In this document: piece after piece, positions 1 to 7,139 of the stretch | How positions within the stretch are numbered: the stretch's first letter is position 1 | Layout of the letters: each line of letters opens with the position of its first letter | Assembly (NCBI GenBank): GCA_016296885.1 | Contig: JAEDHT010000041.1 | Location: forward strand, 1 to 13,457 | Length of the DNA: 13,457 nt | Source of the DNA: Clostridiaceae bacterium | Lineage (GTDB): Bacteria; Bacillota; Clostridia; Oscillospirales; Acutalibacteraceae | Direction: 5' to 3' | Notes under the pieces: model-generated | What the model was told of the DNA's origin: nothing | Databases searched by the model: none | The model's input: only the letters and a program-made list of their open reading frames with translations | Program-made: the position numbers and the translations under genes

Positions 1-47
1 TACGCCTCGGTGGACTTTCACCACAGAGCATTGATATGCCCGTCATA
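1..47. other. Unassigned edge fragment with small inverted repeats
   Basis: This stretch lies beyond the prs terminator and is cut by the window edge. It holds a GGTG(9-12)/CACC(19-22) inverted repeat with a 6-base loop, overlapped by an alternative GTGG/CCAC pairing. It also holds a weak ATG/CAT pairing around 36-46. One plus-strand frame stays open from the edge to a TAA at 91-93, so it could be the tail of a gene entering from the left. It could equally be the end of a dispersed repeat or a structured RNA. I cannot assign it. Confidence 0.25.
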
Positions 48-80
48 CAACAAACGCCCGGAAAGCATCTACCGGGCGCA
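48..80 (-). terminator. Probable intrinsic terminator of prs
   Basis: A perfect 7-bp GC-rich stem, CGCCCGG (55-61) with CCGGGCG (72-78), encloses a 10-base loop. Read on the minus strand it follows the prs stop codon by about 20 bases and is followed by TTTGTTG, an imperfect U tract. On the plus strand the downstream run is A-rich, so it fits the minus strand better. It could also stop anything entering from the left. Confidence 0.6.
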
Positions 81-98
81 AATAAAATGTTAAATAAA

Positions 99-1061
99 TT
101 AATCAAACAATGAGGAGATCGGCTTATCCTCATAAATTCTCTCGATTGCTTCTGCAAAATGAGGTGCACATGGAAGAATCTTTATTTTGTCAATCATTTT
201 GGACTCAGGCACCTTGATAGTATCGAGGAAGATGAACTCTTTGATTGGGCTGTTTTCTATCCTCTCAATAGCAGAGCCTGATAGCACAGGATGAGTAGCG
301 GCAGCGATAACCTCAACGGCTCCGCCTGTCTCCACAATAGCCTTTGAGGCATTGCATATTGTGCCTGCTGTGTCTACCATATCGTCCACGAGAATACATT
401 TTTTTCCCTTAACATCGCCAATGATGTTCATAACCTCGCTCACATTGGCTCTCTGACGGCGTTTATCGATAATAGCCAGAGGACAGCCCAGCTTGTTAGC
501 ATAGCTTCTGGCTCTTGTAACAGAGCCTAGGTCCGGCGATACGATAACATACTCATCTATATTTTTGCCCATTTTCTTTTTAAGATGATTGGCAATAACA
601 GGCGCACCCAAAAGATTATCTACAGGGATATTAAAAAAGCCCTGAATCTGAGGTGCGTGCAGATCCATCGAAAGCACCCTATCGGCACCGGCTGTGGTGA
701 TAATATCAGCACAAAGCTTAGCAGAGATAGGATCACGTGATCTGGATTTTCTATCCTGTCTGGCGTAGCCGAAATAAGGCACAACCGCTGTAATTCTGGC
801 GGCTGATGCACGCTTCATGGCATCTATCATAATAAGAAGCTCCATTAGATTGTTGTTAACCGGCTCGCTGGTGGATTGCACAATAAAGCAGTCAGATCCT
901 CTCACGCTCTCATACAGTGAAACAGATATCTCTCCATCACTGAATGTAGAGCAATCAGACTTGCCCATCTGCAATCCCAGACAATTTGCGATACCCATTG
1001 CAAGATCTTTGCTGGAATTACCTGAGAATATTTTGATATTTTTACCACGAACATTATTCAT
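99..1061 (-). CDS. prs: Ribose-phosphate pyrophosphokinase (PRPP synthase)
   Basis: Transfers pyrophosphate from ATP to ribose-5-phosphate to make PRPP, the cytoplasmic precursor for purines, pyrimidines, histidine, tryptophan and NAD. The 320-residue length is normal for class I enzymes. Visible signatures: the RQDRK flexible-loop motif at 101-105, the SMDLHAPQIQGFF segment at 131-143 with the metal/ATP-loop histidine H135, DKRR at 199-202, and the PRPP-binding loop VDDMVDTAGT at 225-234. The ATG is preceded by AGGAG (plus 1071-1075) at 9-base spacing, which settles the start. It is the last minus-strand gene at the left and is separated from ktrA by a terminator, so it is probably transcribed alone. 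Nothing looks altered in the active site. Family assignment is near certain. Confidence 0.97.
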   Translation of the reverse strand: MNNVRGKNIKIFSGNSSKDLAMGIANCLGLQMGKSDCSTFSDGEISVSLYESVRGSDCFIVQSTSEPVNNNLMELLIMIDAMKRASAARITAVVPYFGYARQDRKSRSRDPISAKLCADIITTAGADRVLSMDLHAPQIQGFFNIPVDNLLGAPVIANHLKKKMGKNIDEYVIVSPDLGSVTRARSYANKLGCPLAIIDKRRQRANVSEVMNIIGDVKGKKCILVDDMVDTAGTICNASKAIVETGGAVEVIAAATHPVLSGSAIERIENSPIKEFIFLDTIKVPESKMIDKIKILPCAPHFAEAIERIYEDKPISSLFD

Positions 1062-1094
1062 ATCAACGCACTCCTGTAATATAGTTGTAAATAT

Positions 1095-1123
1095 ATTCTA
1101 TACCTTTTTCGACATAAAGTAAA
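1095..1123 (-). promoter_or_regulatory. Possible prs promoter
   Basis: On the minus strand TTTACT (1118-1123), a 17-base spacer and TAGAAT (1095-1100) would start transcription near 1088, about 26 bases before the prs ATG. Another possible pair lies farther upstream (TTGAAA, 18 bases, TAAAAT). The region is so AT-rich that neither is firm. The terminator immediately upstream (1187-1228) makes a promoter somewhere in 1062-1186 very likely. Confidence 0.3.
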
Positions 1124-1186
1124 GTATTTTGACTCAAATTTTACTTTTTTTGGTTAATATATTTCAAAACAAATTGTGCCATATAA

Positions 1187-1228
1187 GTAAAAACCCGATA
1201 TAAAACAAAATTATGTTTTAGTATCGGG
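1187..1228 (-). terminator. Intrinsic terminator of the pgcA-ktrB-ktrA operon
   Basis: CCCGATA-TAAAACA (1194-1207) pairs with TGTTTTA-TATCGGG (1214-1228), giving 14 bp with one bulged G and a 6-base loop. On the minus strand it is followed by TTTTTAC. It lies 27 bases after the ktrA stop codon, exactly where an operon terminator is expected. Confidence 0.8.
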
Positions 1229-1255
1229 AAATAAATCTGTTTACATAAAAATTCA

Positions 1256-1906
1256 CTATGTTCTGGCAGAAAACTTCATAAGGTCTTCCACTCTGCCTGA
1301 AGATATTATGTGCTCTTTTCCATTAAAAATGTAACTAGGGGTAAAACCCGCGTTAATATCATCCTCCTGCTTGATAGCGAGAATATTGATGTGATATTTT
1401 TTACGCACATCAAGCTCAAGTATGCTCTTGCCCACCCATCTTTCAGGCACAGGAGTTTCTGAGATAGAAAACTCAGACGAGATCTCCATAAAATCAAACA
1501 TATTTTTAGCACTCATCCTCATGGCAAGTCTTTGTGCGCTGTCTCTTGTGGGATAGACTACTTCATCTGCACCGTTTCTCAGCAAAAACTTAGATTGAAT
1601 GTCGCTCTCGGCTCTGGATATTACCTTTTTTGCGCCCATTTCGCTAAGAAGTGATGTAACCTCCAGAGAAGACTGAAAATTATCTCCCATTGCAACAAAA
1701 CAAGCATCAAAATTGCGTATTCCAATGGCTTTAAGCACCTCTTGGTTGGTGCAATCCCCTATTTGTGCATCAAGAGCTGTAGAGGATAAGGCTTGTATTC
1801 TTTCTTCATCTATGTCTATTATCATAACATCGTTGCCAAGCTCCGAAAGACGCATTGCAAGCTTGGCACCAAATCTTCCCATTCCTATTACCAAAAAAGA
1901 CTTCAT
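1256..1906 (-). CDS. ktrA: KtrA/TrkA-family K+ uptake regulatory subunit
   Basis: Cytoplasmic RCK-domain protein that binds nucleotide and gates the membrane K+ channel subunit encoded just upstream. The Rossmann glycine motif GMGRFG follows the first beta strand (VIGMGRFG near residues 6-13 of the 216-residue form). An RCK_N domain covers about the first 130 residues and an RCK_C-like domain the rest. One RCK unit of about 220 residues is KtrA-like; proteobacterial TrkA has two. Two starts are possible: ATG at 1906 (MKSFLVIG, the usual family start) or GTG at 1918, four codons earlier. I chose ATG because the family begins there. Neither has a normally spaced RBS: the only purine run (GAAAGG, 1939-1944) lies beyond a perfect inverted repeat at 1919-1938. 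The gene starts 56 bases after the ktrB stop, so co-transcription is likely. Confidence 0.93.
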   Translation of the reverse strand: MKSFLVIGMGRFGAKLAMRLSELGNDVMIIDIDEERIQALSSTALDAQIGDCTNQEVLKAIGIRNFDACFVAMGDNFQSSLEVTSLLSEMGAKKVISRAESDIQSKFLLRNGADEVVYPTRDSAQRLAMRMSAKNMFDFMEISSEFSISETPVPERWVGKSILELDVRKKYHINILAIKQEDDINAGFTPSYIFNGKEHIISSGRVEDLMKFSART

Positions 1907-1944
1907 ATCTATTTTCACAAAGACTACAAGTAGTCTTTCCTTTC
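1907..1944 (-). promoter_or_regulatory. Hairpin between SD-like run and ktrA start
   Basis: In minus-strand order: GAAAGG (1939-1944), the inverted repeat AAAGACTAC-TT-GTAGTCTTT (1919-1938; realistically 8 bp closing a CUUG loop), then 12 bases, then ATG. Folding would bring a distant Shine-Dalgarno run towards the start codon. No U tract follows, so it is not a normal terminator. See the finding on hairpin-bridged starts. Confidence 0.55.
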
Positions 1945-1962
1945 AGTTTCTTTTGTTAAAAA

Positions 1963-3306
1963 TTAACCAATAAGCACTTTTTCTGTGGGTCGGCTGATTG
2001 GAGGCGGTGTACCTCTGGAGGTAAGTGCTATCAGCATAGTGAGACCACCCAGCCTGCCTACATACATTAATGCACTAATTATAAGCTTTGATCCACTTGT
2101 TAAATCACCGGTGATGCCAAGGCTAAGCCCAACTGTTCCTATAGCGGAAGACACCTCAAAAAGCACCTCTTTGAGCGTAAAAGGCTCTATAGCACACACA
2201 ATCATTGTAAACACTAACACAATACTGCTATACACCACGAAGATGGCACTTGCATTGTGAATTGTATCTTCTTCGATTCTCTTTTTATATGCAATGGTGT
2301 TTTTGCCATTGCTCTTTACAGCCGCCACAAGCCCCAAGAAAAGCACAGCAAGCGTGGTTATCTTCATACCGCCGGCTGTAGATCCTGAGCTACCGCCTAT
2401 CACCATAAGTATCACAGTGAGAAGACTTCCGCTGTCGGATAGAGTGTTTAGATCATACGTAAAAAAACCTGCTGTTCTCGGCGTGACAGCACTAAACATA
2501 GACATCAAAATTCTATTGCCTATGCTCTCGTCTGCAAATGCATGATTATATTCAAACAAGAAGAACATAATCGCAGGCACAACAATGAGTATCGCTGTGG
2601 TGGTAAGTACTATTTTAGAGTGAAGCTTGTATTTTGAAAAATGCCACTTGTTATTAATAATATCATCCCACACGACAAATCCCAATCCGCCTATCACGAT
2701 AAGCGCCATAATTATAATATTTACATACGCATCGTATTTAAACACGCTGAGCGAAGATGAGCTTTTGTAACGCCCCATTAGGTCAAATCCTGCGTTGCAG
2801 AATGCCGACACTGAGTGGAACACAGCGTTATAAATGCCCCTCACGAAACCCATGTCCTTGCAAAACCTAAAAGCCAGCATCACAGCGCCTATAAGCTCGA
2901 TAATGAAGGTTCGTCTGACGATTCGCTTCATCATTCCGACAACACCACCTACACCAAAGGTAGCTGTCGATTCCATTATAAGTCGCCTTTCGCCAAGACC
3001 TATATTCCTCTTGAGGAGGATGGATATCATGGTAAACATACTCATAAAGCCCAATCCACCTACTTGTATCAGGCATATTATCACGATCTGACCAAAAAGC
3101 GACCAGTGCGAAAAGGTGTCATATACCGAAAGTCCTGTCACACAAGTAGCGGATGTGGCTGTAAATAATGAATCTACAAAAGGGGTAGCCCTCCCTGCAC
3201 GAGATGATATAGGCAAGCTGAGCAGCACACTGCCCAAAAGTATTATACACAGGAAGCCCACCACAAGCACCCTTGTGGGATTCGTTTTTATCTTACTAAT
3301 TTTCAT
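1963..3306 (-). CDS. ktrB: KtrB/TrkH-family K+ channel (translocating) subunit
   Basis: Integral membrane subunit that conducts K+ into the cell, partnered by the RCK protein encoded immediately downstream. At 447 residues it has KtrB-type length. All four pore loops with their filter glycines are visible: SATCVTGLS (G58), FCNAGFD (G173), TPRTAGF (G280) and IGTVGLSLG (G393). The GGSSGSTAGGMKITT segment near 304-318 is the conserved stretch after the third pore. Hydrophobic helices flank each loop. The ATG at 3306 has AAGG only 4 bases away, tighter than usual. A second GAGGT sits 31 bases upstream, overlapping the stop of the preceding phosphoglucomutase gene, with a small hairpin between. 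The 34-base gap to that gene supports one operon. Confident at family level. Confidence 0.95.
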   Translation of the reverse strand: MKISKIKTNPTRVLVVGFLCIILLGSVLLSLPISSRAGRATPFVDSLFTATSATCVTGLSVYDTFSHWSLFGQIVIICLIQVGGLGFMSMFTMISILLKRNIGLGERRLIMESTATFGVGGVVGMMKRIVRRTFIIELIGAVMLAFRFCKDMGFVRGIYNAVFHSVSAFCNAGFDLMGRYKSSSSLSVFKYDAYVNIIIMALIVIGGLGFVVWDDIINNKWHFSKYKLHSKIVLTTTAILIVVPAIMFFLFEYNHAFADESIGNRILMSMFSAVTPRTAGFFTYDLNTLSDSGSLLTVILMVIGGSSGSTAGGMKITTLAVLFLGLVAAVKSNGKNTIAYKKRIEEDTIHNASAIFVVYSSIVLVFTMIVCAIEPFTLKEVLFEVSSAIGTVGLSLGITGDLTSGSKLIISALMYVGRLGGLTMLIALTSRGTPPPISRPTEKVLIG

Positions 3307-3342
3307 AATTCCTTAGAGTGATTTCTCAGAAATCAATACCTC
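3307..3342 (-). promoter_or_regulatory. Hairpin between SD-like run and ktrB start
   Basis: Minus-strand order: GAGGT (3338-3342, overlapping the TGA stop of the upstream gene), TGATTTC/GAAATCA stem with a 3-base loop (3319-3335), then 12 bases, then ATG. The 12-base segment itself contains AAGG, so a normal but tightly spaced RBS is an alternative. It is the weakest of the four such arrangements in the window. Confidence 0.4.
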
Positions 3343-5065
3343 AGATATATTTTTTCAAGATTACATTTTCTATATCGTTTAATAGCCTGTCGGTAATATT
3401 CTGTGCTTCATCCTTTGAGGAGGCATCTGCTGTTATATAGAATTTCACCTTAGGCTCTGTACCTGATGGACGAATAATAACCTTGTTGCCCTCTGCAAGG
3501 TCAAATACAAGCACATTTGATTTAGGCAGGTTTATTACAGCCTTTTCCCCTGTGGCAACATTTATCTCTTCTGATTTTAAATAATCAGAAATCTTTATCA
3601 CATCATAGCCGGCTATCTGAGATGGTGCCTCCTCCCTGAGACCCGACATCAAATTTTGCATAGTCTGCAAGCCTGATATACCCTCAAATTCCTTGCTAAT
3701 GTTAGTATTAATGCAATAGCCGTACTTTTTATATATACCGTCTATCACATCTGCTAAAGACTTGCCCTGAGATTTATAATAAGCAGCAAGCTCGCACACC
3801 AGCATAGACGCCACCACAGCATCCTTATCACGCACATATGTGCCCGCTAAATAGCCATAGCTCTCCTCATAACCAAAGACAAATCTGTCTTCTTCACCGT
3901 CTTTTTCTAAGAGGCCTATCTGCTCACCTATGTATTTAAAGCCTGTAAGCACATTTCTCAGCTCACAGCCATATTCCTTTGCCACCTTGTCTGTAAGCGA
4001 GGTGGAAACTATCGTCTTCACAGCTACAGGGTTCTTTGGCAATGTGCCGTTTCTCTTGCGAGAGCTGAGAATATACTCAAGCAAGAGCACACCAATTTCG
4101 TTGCCGGTGAGGATTTGATAATCATCGCCATATTTCACAGCCACGCCAACTCTGTCACTATCAGGGTCTGTAGCGAGCAACAGCTCAGCTTGCTCTGCCT
4201 TGCATAGCTCTAAGCCAAGTGACAAAGCTTCTTTAAATTCAGGGTTAGGATAACTGCAAGTAGGGAAATTGCCATCAGGCATCTCCTGCTCCTTAACCAC
4301 TGTTATATTATTAATTCCGATTGTTTTAAGCACACGTCTGACAAGCTTGTTGCCTGCACCATTAAGCGGAGTATACACTACCTTAAGATCACTACCCTCA
4401 CATACGCCTGGGTTTACCTGTCTTTCAAGCACTCTTGAGGTGTATCTGTCATACAGCTCATCACTCACTATCTCTATAGTACCATCAGCAATAGCCTTGT
4501 CATAATCGCAAATTTTGATATCACTAAATATATCAAGCTTTTCTATTTCATTATAAACCTTTTGAGCGCCCTCATCGGTGAGCTGGCATCCATCAGAGCC
4601 ATAGCATTTGTAGCCGTTATATTTGGCTGGGTTGTGGCTGGCGGTAATCATAATACCAGCACTGCAACCAAACTCTCTCACCAAATAAGAAAGCACCGGT
4701 GTGGGCTGTAGCTCGTTTGTGATATAAACCTTGATGCCATTGGCAGCAAGCACTCTGGCAGCCTCCTCAGAAAAAAGCCTTGCTTTTATTCTGGAGTCAT
4801 GGGCTATAGCCACACTCTTTTTGTCAAAATTCTTATTAATATAGTCAGCCAAGCCTTGGGTGGCTTTGCGCACTGTGTAAATATTCATTCTGTTAGTGCC
4901 GGCGCCTATAACACCCCTAAGTCCTGCTGTACCGAAAGAAAGATTGCAATAAAAATGCTCTTTCAAAAGCTCCTCATCATCCATAATAGATTTGAGTTCG
5001 TCTATGATATCCTTATCATCTGTGGCTTTTTCCAGCCACAGCTCTGCTTGCTTCCTAAAATCCAT
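3341..5065 (-). CDS. pgcA: Alpha-phosphoglucomutase / phospho-sugar mutase
   Basis: Cytoplasmic enzyme interconverting glucose-1-phosphate and glucose-6-phosphate, linking glycolysis to glycogen and cell-wall sugar-nucleotide synthesis; some relatives act on mannose phosphates. The 574-residue length matches the PgcA-type subgroup of the phosphohexomutase superfamily. Signatures in order: phosphoserine loop TASHNP with S143; metal loop ATDPDSDR (D300, D302, D304, R305); sugar-binding loop GYEESYG at 398-404; phosphate-binding loop RPSGTEPK at 532-539. All key residues are intact. ATG at 5065 is preceded by AAGAGG at about 10 bases. It is the first gene of a minus-strand set with ktrB and ktrA. 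The reason for pairing a sugar mutase with K+ uptake is not evident from sequence. Exact sugar specificity is inferred. Confidence 0.95.
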   Translation of the reverse strand: MDFRKQAELWLEKATDDKDIIDELKSIMDDEELLKEHFYCNLSFGTAGLRGVIGAGTNRMNIYTVRKATQGLADYINKNFDKKSVAIAHDSRIKARLFSEEAARVLAANGIKVYITNELQPTPVLSYLVREFGCSAGIMITASHNPAKYNGYKCYGSDGCQLTDEGAQKVYNEIEKLDIFSDIKICDYDKAIADGTIEIVSDELYDRYTSRVLERQVNPGVCEGSDLKVVYTPLNGAGNKLVRRVLKTIGINNITVVKEQEMPDGNFPTCSYPNPEFKEALSLGLELCKAEQAELLLATDPDSDRVGVAVKYGDDYQILTGNEIGVLLLEYILSSRKRNGTLPKNPVAVKTIVSTSLTDKVAKEYGCELRNVLTGFKYIGEQIGLLEKDGEEDRFVFGYEESYGYLAGTYVRDKDAVVASMLVCELAAYYKSQGKSLADVIDGIYKKYGYCINTNISKEFEGISGLQTMQNLMSGLREEAPSQIAGYDVIKISDYLKSEEINVATGEKAVINLPKSNVLVFDLAEGNKVIIRPSGTEPKVKFYITADASSKDEAQNITDRLLNDIENVILKKYI

Positions 5066-5147
5066 TTATAATATACCTCTTCTTTATATCTTATGATATA
5101 ATATTATTTCCTATAAGCCCTAATAACCAAAATATCAGATTATATAT

Positions 5148-5176
5148 AATATACCATATATTTTATATTTTGGCAA
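5148..5176 (-). promoter_or_regulatory. Promoter of the pgcA-ktrB-ktrA operon
   Basis: Minus strand TTGCCA (5171-5176), 17-base spacer, TATATT (5148-5153) preceded by TGG, an extended -10. Transcription would begin near 5141, leaving a leader of about 75 bases. I saw no riboswitch-sized structure in that leader, so c-di-AMP riboswitch control of this K+ operon is not suggested. Confidence 0.65.
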
Positions 5177-5261
5177 CTTGATTTTAAGATTGTTATATAA
5201 AATCTTGTAGTTATTTTTTATATAAATATTCACTAAATACAAGTTTTTTTATATTTTAACA

Positions 5262-5291
5262 TTGACGTAAAATAACACATTATGCTAAAAT
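5262..5291 (+). promoter_or_regulatory. radC promoter
   Basis: TTGACG (5262-5267), 18-base spacer, TAAAAT (5286-5291) with a TGC extended -10 element at 5283-5285. The predicted start near 5298 leaves a leader of about 24 bases carrying GAGG nine bases before the ATG. It is divergent from the pgcA promoter in the same 256-base gap. Confidence 0.65.
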
Positions 5292-5321
5292 TGGCGATAT
5301 ACTATAACGAGGTTATTTTTT

Positions 5322-5996
5322 ATGAAAGAAAATCCAAACAACGGACATAGAAACAGACTAAGAGAAAAATATTTGTCGGGTGGTATAGAGATTTTGAAAG
5401 AACACGAGGTGCTGGAGCTTCTGCTGTTTTATGCCATACCTCGCCGTGACACCAACAAGCTCGCTCATAGCTTGATAGACACTTTTGGCTCATTAAAAGG
5501 TGTTTTTGATGCACCGATAGAGGAGCTTCTCAGGCTGAAAATATCTGAGCAGACAGCTATGTTTTTAAAGTCTTTTCCATCCGTTCTCGGATCATATTAT
5601 GACGATCGCTATATCAGCGGTAACAAATACATAAGATTTGAAAAGCTACCTGAAATGTTTCTCGACAGATTTTTGCACGAAGAAAACACCGATAACTATG
5701 TTATGCTACTCAACACCAAGCACAAGAAGCTCTTTTTTGGAACAATAGACTATGACCACACAGATATGGAAAGCCTTGTGTCTAAAATAGTAGCTCTATC
5801 CGTAAGATATGATGCATATTACGTTGTGGTAGGAAAGAGCCACTTAAACGATATCGAAAATTATGATGAGTTTGATAAAAGCTTTGTTAAAAAACTTAAT
5901 CATGCACTTGATATTGTCAATGTAAGGCTTGCTGATTATATCACCTTTGTAAATAATAAAATCTATTCTGCTAACAGAAAACAAATTATAATTTAG
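5322..5996 (+). CDS. radC: RadC/JAB-domain protein with a degenerate metal motif
   Basis: 224 residues, the normal length for clostridial RadC. The N-terminal part (about 9-60: HRNRLREKY, LELLLFYAIPRRDTN) is the helix-hairpin-like region typical of RadC, and about 110-220 corresponds to the JAB/MPN domain. In intact members the latter carries HxHPSG followed by an aspartate 11 residues after the second histidine. Here the matching stretch reads GKSHLND (171-177): the first histidine is K172, the second is H174, PSG is LND, and the aspartate D185 is kept. Metal binding and any peptidase-like chemistry are therefore doubtful. The function of RadC proteins is unsettled even when intact. The reading frame is uninterrupted and has its own promoter and RBS, so it appears expressed rather than dead. 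Confidence 0.85.
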   Translation: MKENPNNGHRNRLREKYLSGGIEILKEHEVLELLLFYAIPRRDTNKLAHSLIDTFGSLKGVFDAPIEELLRLKISEQTAMFLKSFPSVLGSYYDDRYISGNKYIRFEKLPEMFLDRFLHEENTDNYVMLLNTKHKKLFFGTIDYDHTDMESLVSKIVALSVRYDAYYVVVGKSHLNDIENYDEFDKSFVKKLNHALDIVNVRLADYITFVNNKIYSANRKQIII

Positions 5997-6105
5997 AATC
6001 TTTTATTCATTCATTTTATATTCATTATTTGCATACATTATTTTTAATTTAATAGTTAAAAAACAAAAAAATGCTTTGACTTTTTGGAATTTTTTAAAAA
6101 ACTAC

Positions 6106-6134
6106 TTGCTTTTTTTGATTTTTTCTGTTATCAT
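6106..6134 (+). promoter_or_regulatory. rpmB promoter
   Basis: TTGCTT (6106-6111), 17-base spacer, TATCAT (6129-6134) with TG at 6126-6127 as an extended -10. The predicted start near 6141 gives a leader of about 44 bases. A TTGACT at 6076-6081 was considered but has no -10 at proper spacing. Confidence 0.55.
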
Positions 6135-6170
6135 ACTTAATGTTGTGTATATGTATTCTATTCAGCACTA

Positions 6171-6176
6171 AGGAGG
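6171..6176 (+). promoter_or_regulatory. Strong rpmB ribosome binding site
   Basis: AGGAGG lies 8 bases before the ATG of the L28 gene: near-perfect complementarity to the 16S tail, as expected for a ribosomal protein. It contrasts with the remote SD runs seen at several minus-strand genes in this window. Confidence 0.9.
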
Positions 6177-6184
6177 TGCGATAA

Positions 6185-6373
6185 ATGGCTAAATGCGAAA
6201 TTTGCGGAAAGAGTATGACCTTCGGTATCAGAGTTTCTCACTCTCACAGACGTTCCAACAGAACTTGGAAGCCAAATGTAAGACGTGTTAGAGCTGTGGT
6301 AAACGGTACTCCTAAGCGTGTTTATGCTTGCACTCGTTGCTTGCGTTCAGGCAAGGTTACAAGAGCTGTTTAA
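6185..6373 (+). CDS. rpmB: 50S ribosomal protein L28
   Basis: Small basic protein of the large ribosomal subunit. The 62 residues match the short bacterial L28 form. It carries two CxxC pairs (C4/C7 in CEIC and C49/C52 in CTRC), the zinc-binding version of L28. The central GIRVSHSHRRSNRTWKPN region is the family hallmark. The gene stands alone between its own promoter and a strong terminator, which is usual for rpmB in Firmicutes. Confidence 0.97.
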   Translation: MAKCEICGKSMTFGIRVSHSHRRSNRTWKPNVRRVRAVVNGTPKRVYACTRCLRSGKVTRAV

Positions 6374-6402
6374 TGCTCACTCTTGATGTTTATGCAAAAA
6401 AG

Positions 6403-6444
6403 ACGAACAATCGTGGTTCATTAGCACGGTTGTTCGTTTTTGTT
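6403..6444 (+). terminator. rpmB intrinsic terminator
   Basis: ACGAACAATCGTG (6403-6415) pairs with CACGGTTGTTCGT (6425-6437), 13 bp with one U-G wobble and a 9-base loop, followed by TTTTGTT. It lies 29 bases after the rpmB stop. Confidence 0.88.
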
Positions 6445-6541
6445 ATACACTCTTATACTTTCAAATAGCCTATATACAGCCGAATTAGCGCCTATTTGCA
6501 ATAAATTTAGATTGTATACTGTATTAATTTTATGATACAAA

Positions 6542-6588
6542 TATAGCCCTCTATGACAGTTCTTTGTACTGCTCATACGAGGGCTATA
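6542..6588 (-). terminator. Hairpin, likely end of the glucokinase transcript
   Basis: TATAGCCCTC (6542-6551) pairs with GAGGGCTATA (6579-6588) and the interior adds TATGA/TCATA and CAGT/ACTG pairs with bulges, giving a long stable stem. It lies about 37 bases beyond the stop of the minus-strand membrane protein. The U tract is weak on both strands (minus: TTTGTAT), so termination is probable, not certain. The rest of 6445-6624 holds nothing I recognise. Confidence 0.55.
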
Positions 6589-6624
6589 AGTTTGTCTTAA
6601 TTAAATTGGACGTAAATATTTCTC

Positions 6625-7107
6625 TCAATAATAATATGGTCCGTCAAATATATTATCTTCATCGGGCTTTGTTAGCTCATCCTCCAAAATAAAAGTAAAG
6701 AAAAATATAATCTTTGAAGCTAATAAGACTATTGACAACGACATACCCAAGATGATATATAACGATAATAACTCACGACCCATTGATATTAATTTGATCG
6801 CTAATATAAAGTATAACGGATGAATTATAAATTCCAGAAAGCTTGCAAATTCGGGAATCGCAATTAATATTACCAAAAAGGCTGCATAAGCAATAAGCGT
6901 CATATAGGCATTATCTATATTTGCACCATATCTCGCAACTAAATACCACGATGCCATAACACATATATAATCCAGCTGAATCATTGTCATTATAAACGGT
7001 AATATTACCTTAAAGATTATATAAAACAAACCACGATGAGTGCCAATGAGTACACGTGCCTTTTTTTTAAGAGAAAGCTTTCTAAAAGCAGAATCAAATA
7101 TCTTCAA
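6625..7107 (-). CDS. Small multi-pass membrane protein, unknown function
   Basis: I do not recognise this 160-residue protein. It has a basic N-terminus (FRKLSLKKKARVL), four probable membrane helices (about 27-52, 66-86, 89-108, 113-141) and an acidic, tyrosine-ended tail (EDELTKPDEDNIF then DGPYYY). It starts at TTG; the preceding AGAGG at 9-base spacing supports that start and no nearer ATG exists. It begins 32 bases after the glucokinase stop in the same direction and is probably co-transcribed with it. A role next to sugar phosphorylation would be a guess. Confidence 0.75.
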   Translation of the reverse strand: MKIFDSAFRKLSLKKKARVLIGTHRGLFYIIFKVILPFIMTMIQLDYICVMASWYLVARYGANIDNAYMTLIAYAAFLVILIAIPEFASFLEFIIHPLYFILAIKLISMGRELLSLYIILGMSLSIVLLASKIIFFFTFILEDELTKPDEDNIFDGPYYY

Positions 7108-7139
7108 TTATCCTCACCTCTTAAATATGCAGAATAGCT

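Noticed and set aside
620..811. Small minus-strand frame within prs
   Set aside because: It overlaps the conserved prs frame in the same direction and has no RBS or domain.
1916..1918. GTG as the true start of ktrA
   Set aside because: It adds four residues before the family-typical MKSFLVIG start and would directly abut the hairpin; kept as an alternative, not the call.
2815..3168. Open plus-strand frames inside ktrB
   Set aside because: They lie antisense to a gene with all KtrB pore motifs, lack RBSs and show no recognisable protein features; they are shadows of the real gene.
5066..5147. c-di-AMP (ydaO-type) riboswitch before the K+ operon
   Set aside because: The predicted leader is only about 75 bases, AT-rich, and shows no multi-stem structure of the needed size.
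6076..6081. TTGACT as -35 of rpmB
   Set aside because: No -10-like hexamer lies 16-18 bases downstream; the TTGCTT/TATCAT pair with extended -10 is better.
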